A stretch of 7,215 bases of DNA from contig CAYMBJ010000130.1 of the NCBI GenBank assembly GCA_964388665.1, positions 1-7,215 on the forward strand. Direction: 5' to 3'. A program made the position numbers and the translations under genes. Positions 3,331 through 7,215 of this stretch are shown here, piece by piece (position 1 is the stretch's first letter; every line of letters begins with the position of its first letter). This DNA comes from CALCCV01 sp964388665. GTDB lineage: Bacteria; Bdellovibrionota; Bdellovibrionia; Bdellovibrionales; Bdellovibrionaceae. The notes below the pieces were generated by a model. That model was given only the letters and a program-made list of their open reading frames with translations. It had not been told where the DNA came from and searched no databases.

Positions 3331-6016
3331 GCTGAGAAAAAAATTTTTGGACTATTTTGCCCGCAACGGTCACACTGAGGTGCCATCCTCAAGTCTGATC
3401 CCACACGATGATCCAAGCCTGCTATTTACGAATGCGGGAATGAATCAATTCAAAAATGTATTCTTAGGCATTGATAAACGTGAATATTCGCGCGCCACTT
3501 CAATTCAAAAATGTGTTCGTGCGGGCGGTAAACACAACGATCTCGAAAATGTTGGCTTCACTGCCCGCCATCATACTTTTTTTGAAATGCTCGGTAATTT
3601 TTCGTTTGGTGACTACTTCAAAAAAGAAGCTATCCACTATGCCTGGGAAGTTTTGACAAAAGAGTATGGCATTCCCAAAGATAAACTCTATGTCACAGTG
3701 TTTGACACTGACGATGAAGCGGCTGAGATTTGGCACAAGCAGGAGGGAGTCCCTCGCGAGCGCATTTTTCGCTTTGGCGAAAAAGACAATTTCTGGCGCA
3801 TGGGCGACACCGGCCCTTGCGGTCCCAGCAGCGAAATATTCTATGATCATGGACCTGATGCTGGCAAAGAGACCGACCCCTACAAAGGGATTTTGAGTGG
3901 CGAAGACCGGTATGTGGAAATTTGGAATCTTGTATTCATGCAGTACTTTGAAAAAGCTCCTGGCCAACTGGACCCCTTGCCAAAGCCCTCTGTGGACACA
4001 GGATCTGGATTTGAGCGAGTCGCCGCTGTATTGCAAGGCGAGTCCAACAACTACAACACGGATCTCTTTTTACCGATGATCAACAAGGCCAGCGCCTTGA
4101 TTAAATTTGATTACGTAAAAGACGCCAGAATCTTGGCGCGAGATCCTGAATTACAAAGAAAAGTCGCTGCACTTCGTGTGATTGCCGACCACAGCCGCGC
4201 CGCCGCCACATTGATTGCTGATGGCGCCGTCCCTAGCAATGAAGGACGCGGCTATGTCTTGCGTCGAATCATTCGGCGTGCGATTCGCTATGCACAGAAC
4301 CTCAGTGATTCTGCACCCATTTTTATGGCCATGGTCGAAGAGTTTATCAAAACCATGGGCGAAGTGTATCCAGAGCTGCAGGCACGTAAAACTTTGATTC
4401 TGACAAATCTAAAAGACGAACAAGAGCGATTTTTGCAAACGCTGGCTTCAGGAAATGAGATTCTCAATTCTGAAATTAAGAAACTAAAAGCCAAGAATGC
4501 AAAACTGATTCCCGGAGAAATCGCTTTTAAACTTTACGATACCTATGGCTTCCCTTTGGACCTCACCCACTTGATTGCTCGAGAGCACGGTCTCGATGTG
4601 CAGGAGGAGCGATTTCAAACTCTGCTTGAGGACTCTAAAAAGATTGCCCGCGCCTCCTGGAAGGGGCGAGGCACTGAAGAAAACGAAACACATATGCTCG
4701 AATGGAGCGCGCAATTTCCGGCCACACAGTACATTGGCTACGAAGAAACCATGGGCTCTGCCAAAGTCCTTGGCCTCTCCGATGGCCAGAGCGCCCAAGC
4801 CGCCCTCAGCACAGATCAAACAGGCTGGCTTGTGAGTGACAGAACATCCTTTTATGCAGAAGGCGGCGGCCAGGTCGGAGATATGGGCAGCATGCGCTGG
4901 CCACAGGGTGCTGCCACCGTCAGCGATTGCGTGAAAAAGAAGGACGTCTTTTTGCACCGTTTGCAGATAACTCAAGGCGAGCTGAAACAGGATCAAGAGA
5001 TTCAATTGCAGGTGTCCTTGGTGGATCGCCGTAAAACGGCTGCCAACCACTCAGCCACGCATCTTATGCACGCGGCCCTTCGCAAGGTTTTGGGTAGCCA
5101 CGTGGCGCAAGCCGGGTCTCTGGTGGACCCCGAGAAATTGCGCTTCGATTTTAGCCATGGCAAGACTTTGAGTCGTGAAGAGATTGAACAGATTGAACAT
5201 TTGGTGAACAATGAAATCTTTCTAGGACATCCGGTCACGGCAAAGTTGATGTCCTACGATGCTGCACTAAAATCAGGAGCGCTGGCCCTGTTTGGCGAAA
5301 AGTACGGTGATGAGGTGCGCGTTCTCAAAATGGGAGAGTTTTCTTGCGAGCTCTGTGGCGGTACGCATGTGAACAACACCTCTGAAATTCAGATTTTTAA
5401 AATTGTTTCAGAAACCGGAGTCAGCGCTGGCGTGCGCCGAATCGAGGCTCTCACCGGCATGAATGCCTTACAATTTTTTGAGAAGCACTTGCAAGAAAAT
5501 ACCATGACCCGTGATCAGCTCGGGATTCAAGAGAATTGGACTTCCTTCTTGGCAAAGGCGGAACCGTCGGCGCCAGTTCAAGTGCAGCAGCTCAAAGAGC
5601 AAATCAAAAATCTTGAGGCAGCTCTGAAGAAGATCAAGGCCTCGCAAGTGGATATCAAAGCCATCGTCATGAGCGCCACCGCTTTCAGTGCTCACGGTCA
5701 AGACCTGCAGCTCATTTTAAGTGACGTGCCCATTGAAGAGCGCGAGCTATTGAGTCAAGTGAGCGATCAAATTTTGTCTCAAGTGCAATCCGCCGTGGTA
5801 TTTCTGATGGGCCAAGGTGAAGGCGCAGGACAGAGACCAACATTGGTGGCTGTATCTAAGAATCTGATTGGCAAATCCAACAAAATTCACGCAGGAAAAA
5901 TCCTAAAGACCATTGCCGAAAAACATGGCGGCAAAGGTGGCGGCCGCCCCGAGTTCGCTCAAGGTGCCATCAGCTCTGCGCCAAGCCTGCAAGATCTGCA
6001 AAACTCCCTGGCATGA
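3317..6016 (+). CDS. alaS: Alanine--tRNA ligase
   Basis: This class II synthetase attaches alanine to tRNA-Ala and hydrolyses mischarged Ser- and Gly-tRNA-Ala. The 899-aa product is complete (E. coli 876). The catalytic domain has LFTNAGMNQFKNVFLG at residues 36-51, motif 2 RHHTFFEMLGNFSFGDYF at 84-101 and motif 3 DTGSGFERVAAVL at 227-239. The editing domain keeps all four zinc ligands: HSATH (H578, H582) and CGGTH (C680, H684). A short coiled-coil segment (about 755-775) precedes the C-Ala domain, which ends in the conserved GGGRPEFAQGA at 874-884. The GTG at 3317 is used because AGAGAGG is 6 nt upstream and the resulting MKSIELRKKFLDYF matches the family N-terminus. The start lies inside the last codons of recX. 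A hairpin 25 nt after the stop is a likely terminator. Linkage of recX to alaS is common in proteobacteria. Confidence 0.98.
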   Translation: MKSIELRKKFLDYFARNGHTEVPSSSLIPHDDPSLLFTNAGMNQFKNVFLGIDKREYSRATSIQKCVRAGGKHNDLENVGFTARHHTFFEMLGNFSFGDYFKKEAIHYAWEVLTKEYGIPKDKLYVTVFDTDDEAAEIWHKQEGVPRERIFRFGEKDNFWRMGDTGPCGPSSEIFYDHGPDAGKETDPYKGILSGEDRYVEIWNLVFMQYFEKAPGQLDPLPKPSVDTGSGFERVAAVLQGESNNYNTDLFLPMINKASALIKFDYVKDARILARDPELQRKVAALRVIADHSRAAATLIADGAVPSNEGRGYVLRRIIRRAIRYAQNLSDSAPIFMAMVEEFIKTMGEVYPELQARKTLILTNLKDEQERFLQTLASGNEILNSEIKKLKAKNAKLIPGEIAFKLYDTYGFPLDLTHLIAREHGLDVQEERFQTLLEDSKKIARASWKGRGTEENETHMLEWSAQFPATQYIGYEETMGSAKVLGLSDGQSAQAALSTDQTGWLVSDRTSFYAEGGGQVGDMGSMRWPQGAATVSDCVKKKDVFLHRLQITQGELKQDQEIQLQVSLVDRRKTAANHSATHLMHAALRKVLGSHVAQAGSLVDPEKLRFDFSHGKTLSREEIEQIEHLVNNEIFLGHPVTAKLMSYDAALKSGALALFGEKYGDEVRVLKMGEFSCELCGGTHVNNTSEIQIFKIVSETGVSAGVRRIEALTGMNALQFFEKHLQENTMTRDQLGIQENWTSFLAKAEPSAPVQVQQLKEQIKNLEAALKKIKASQVDIKAIVMSATAFSAHGQDLQLILSDVPIEERELLSQVSDQILSQVQSAVVFLMGQGEGAGQRPTLVAVSKNLIGKSNKIHAGKILKTIAEKHGGKGGGRPEFAQGAISSAPSLQDLQNSLA

Positions 6017-6040
6017 ATGCAGTTCATATTGGCGAGTTGA

Positions 6041-6090
6041 GGCTAGTGTCCTGAGTCAGGGCTCTAGCCATTGCCTTAATTTGATTTTTG
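6041..6090 (+). terminator. Probable Rho-independent terminator of recX-alaS
   Basis: GGCTAG (6041-6046) pairs with CTAGCC (6064-6069). Inside, after one T/T mismatch, a G-C and a U-G pair, CCTG (6050-6053) pairs with CAGG (6057-6060), closing an AGT loop. That makes a 13-position stem with one mismatch. The following sequence is T-rich (TTAATTTGATTTTTG, 6076-6090), but the first bases after the stem are ATTGCC, so termination may be incomplete. Confidence 0.55.
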
Positions 6091-6096
6091 TATAAA
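6091..6096 (+). promoter_or_regulatory. Possible -10 element for the lipoprotein gene
   Basis: TATAAA follows the T-rich segment after the alaS hairpin, with no well-spaced -35 (TTGCCT at 6071 is only 14 nt away). TATAAC at 6130-6135 is an alternative. Either could drive the lipoprotein gene at 6156; the choice is uncertain. Confidence 0.25.
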
Positions 6097-6155
6097 AGTC
6101 CTAAAGACAAATGAAAAGATTCATTAATCTATAACCCTAGGATAGGAGTCCTCTT

Positions 6156-6524
6156 ATGAAGCTGATTTTAATGGTGCTTTGCACTTCACTTATCACCGCA
6201 TGTAGCACAACTGCTCGATTTAAGGTTCCTGAAGGAACGGACCTCTATGTATTCAATAATAAGGTCGAAAAATCGGAATACTCTCAGTACAAAAGAAGAC
6301 CATTTGGCTGGGGCCAAGCCGCTGGCATCCCCTACAGATTGGAGAAAAACGGCAAAATCCAAGAATCCGGAACCCTCAAATCTAGCTTCAGGGTGGTTTC
6401 CATCTTTTGGCCGCCAGTTGCTCTGGCGTATTGGCCGATGGGAATGAAGGGCGACCACGGATTATACGACTTCACAGAACAAAACGAATACGTTCGACCA
6501 GCCAAAGCGCGAGAGACAAAATAG
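6156..6524 (+). CDS. Putative lipoprotein of unknown function
   Basis: The 122-aa product starts with a short signal peptide (MKLILMVLCTSLITAC). The lipobox ITAC places the lipidated cysteine at residue 16, giving a mature protein of 107 aa. Ser follows the Cys, which favours outer-membrane sorting in Gram-negative bacteria. The mature part has RRPFGWGQAAGIPYRLEKNG at 47-66 and, after GTLKSSFRVVS, a hydrophobic FWPPVALAYWPMG stretch at 84-96. This looks like a conserved motif rather than a membrane span, but I cannot name the family. The start is secure: AGGAG (6144-6148) lies 7 nt before the ATG. The gene follows the probable alaS terminator, so it is likely its own unit. The tail after 109 is hydrophilic. 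A function cannot be given. Confidence 0.85.
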   Translation: MKLILMVLCTSLITACSTTARFKVPEGTDLYVFNNKVEKSEYSQYKRRPFGWGQAAGIPYRLEKNGKIQESGTLKSSFRVVSIFWPPVALAYWPMGMKGDHGLYDFTEQNEYVRPAKARETK

Positions 6525-6693
6525 TATAGGAGACCAAGAAGGTCATTCTCGATTAACTGGACGGATCACCAGATCCCTAACCGAATTTGATCTTGATTGA
6601 GTCGCGAATCAGTTTTACAAAGTTGCTTCTTGAATTCATCTGTTCTTCTAAGAAGCAACTTAAATCTCCAAAAACAGTACAGACTTTAGGAAA
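6525..6693. other. Convergent intergenic gap with several small hairpins
   Basis: This 169-base gap lies between two convergent genes. Besides the 12-bp inverted repeat at 6620-6661, it holds two weaker stems just past the lipoprotein stop: GACC-AAGAA-GGTC (6532-6544) and GGATC-ACCA-GATCC (6563-6576). None is followed by a T-tract. They may slow or end transcription of the lipoprotein gene, but no canonical terminator is visible. I see no convincing coding sequence here. Confidence 0.5.
6620..6661. repeat. Perfect 12-bp inverted repeat with 18-nt loop
   Basis: AAGTTGCTTCTT (6620-6631) and AAGAAGCAACTT (6650-6661) are exact reverse complements separated by 18 bases. The repeat lies between convergent genes, 95 nt after the lipoprotein stop and 32 nt after the stop of the minus-strand gene. 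That position suggests a bidirectional transcript end or an RNA-stabilising hairpin. Neither side has a T-tract, so it is not a textbook terminator. Confidence 0.7.
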
Positions 6694-7128
6694 TTATTTT
6701 TTTGGTGAATATGATAAATTCCAGCAATGGAAGTCTTCATTCACTTCAGCTGATTCGAGAAAATTGAGCGGATTGTTTTCAACTTGAATCGAATTGATTT
6801 GACCTGATTTCTTAGAGGACTTGATAACAATGTGCCTGTAAAAATTAAGTGCAGTTTTCACAATATACACAGTCGTATGAGTTTCGCCTGATTGCGAACC
6901 CCAAGACTTGCTATCTTCAATCAAGGTCGCGCTGGATCCCGCTTCGACTCCCGCGACACTCTTAAAGGTCTGCGAATTGACATCTTCACCCGTATCTATT
7001 GAAAATTCATTTGTACACATTTCAGCTTCATCCTGATCTATTGTGTCTGAAACAAAGTTCACCGTTTTTCCAAAAGAATTGATACTGAATGCGAGCACAA
7101 GCACGGCTGTGTAAATGGATTTATTCAT
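6694..7128 (-). CDS. Secreted protein of unknown function with two cysteines
   Basis: The 144-aa product begins MNKSIYTAVLVLAFSINSFG, a Sec-type signal peptide (basic n-region, hydrophobic residues 5-17) with probable cleavage near residue 20. The mature part of about 124 aa has only two cysteines, C38 and C135, which could form one disulfide in the periplasm or outside the cell. It is rich in Ser, Thr, Asn and acidic residues in its first half and looks beta-rich (THTTVYIVKTALNFYRHIVI, 83-102). I recognise no family. The ATG at 7128 is chosen because GAGGAG (7140-7135) lies 6 nt upstream; the frame stays open to 7191, but an earlier start would bury the signal peptide. The gene is visibly more AT-rich than alaS and recA, which could mean a fast-evolving or acquired gene. 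It converges on the lipoprotein gene, and nothing shows the two are functionally linked. Confidence 0.8.
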   Translation of the reverse strand: MNKSIYTAVLVLAFSINSFGKTVNFVSDTIDQDEAEMCTNEFSIDTGEDVNSQTFKSVAGVEAGSSATLIEDSKSWGSQSGETHTTVYIVKTALNFYRHIVIKSSKKSGQINSIQVENNPLNFLESAEVNEDFHCWNLSYSPKK

Positions 7129-7134
7129 TGAGTT

Positions 7135-7140
7135 CTCCTC
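7135..7140 (-). promoter_or_regulatory. Ribosome binding site deciding the start of the secreted protein
   Basis: GAGGAG on the minus strand, 6 nt before the ATG at 7128, is a strong Shine-Dalgarno and places the signal peptide at the N-terminus. Confidence 0.7.
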
Positions 7141-7156
7141 ATAAAAAGTTGTAATC

Positions 7157-7162
7157 AATATA
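7157..7162 (-). promoter_or_regulatory. Possible -10 element for the secreted-protein gene
   Basis: TATATT on the minus strand lies 17 nt upstream of the GAGGAG site, in an AT-rich stretch. No good -35 is seen at the expected distance (ACTAGC at 7185-7180), so this is only a candidate. Confidence 0.25.
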
Positions 7163-7215
7163 TACTGACCAGGCCATTTGCTAGTGGACATATTTGATTT
7201 GTTATGATTTTCTTT

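Noticed and set aside
3500..4036. 178-aa minus-strand open frame inside alaS
   Set aside because: It is antisense to the AlaRS catalytic domain; long antisense frames arise from codon bias in conserved genes.
4484..5050. 188-aa minus-strand open frame inside alaS
   Set aside because: It is antisense to the AlaRS editing-domain region, with no ribosome site or domain.
6587..6787. 66-aa plus-strand open frame over the convergent gap
   Set aside because: It spans the 12-bp inverted repeat and overlaps the 3' end of the better-supported secreted-protein gene.
1..7215. CRISPR array, tRNA/rRNA genes, toxin-antitoxin or defence system
   Set aside because: I saw no regularly spaced repeats, no tRNA-like cloverleaf, and no small gene pair or effector domain; all major frames are accounted for by housekeeping, IS, lipoprotein and secreted-protein genes.

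Overview
This window looks like a chromosomal housekeeping segment from a Gram-negative bacterium, most likely a deltaproteobacterial or Bdellovibrionota-type genome. The grounds are the linkage of pgpA, cinA/pncC, recA, recX and alaS, a lipoprotein with a clear lipobox, strong AGGAG/GGGGAG ribosome binding sites, and a RecA N-terminus that resembles Bdellovibrio RecA as I remember it. The phylum assignment is inference.

Layout. Positions 1-288 (minus) hold the 5' part of an IS3-type transposase OrfA, cut by the window edge. Its end-proximal non-coding sequence reaches to about 375. Positions 428-2732 (minus) hold a three-gene block read right to left: pgpA (phosphatidylglycerophosphatase A), a short PncC-type cinA (NMN deamidase domain) and recA. 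A 178-bp divergent intergenic region follows (2733-2910). Positions 2911-6016 (plus) hold recX, apparently almost leaderless, and alaS, which starts with GTG and overlaps the end of recX by 14 nt. A hairpin at 6041-6069 probably terminates alaS. Positions 6156-6524 (plus) encode a 122-aa lipoprotein of unknown function. A convergent 169-bp gap containing a perfect 12-bp inverted repeat separates it from a 144-aa secreted protein of unknown function (6694-7128, minus). The last 87 bases are that gene's upstream region.

How the genes relate. RecA is the recombinase and SOS co-protease, and RecX is its usual negative modulator. In many proteobacteria the order cinA-recA-recX-alaS is collinear. 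Here recX-alaS points the other way and is separated from recA by cinA and pgpA, so recX cannot be expressed by read-through from recA. PgpA (phospholipid synthesis), PncC (pyridine nucleotide salvage) and AlaRS (tRNA charging) are ordinary housekeeping neighbours.

I found no tRNA, rRNA, CRISPR array or defence system. No stretch over 300 bases lacks a gene. The most interesting points are regulatory and architectural: a stable hairpin between cinA and recA, the split recA/recX arrangement, the near-leaderless recX start, and a terminator-like repeat without a T-tract near 6640. Nothing here supports a claim of a wholly new biological system.
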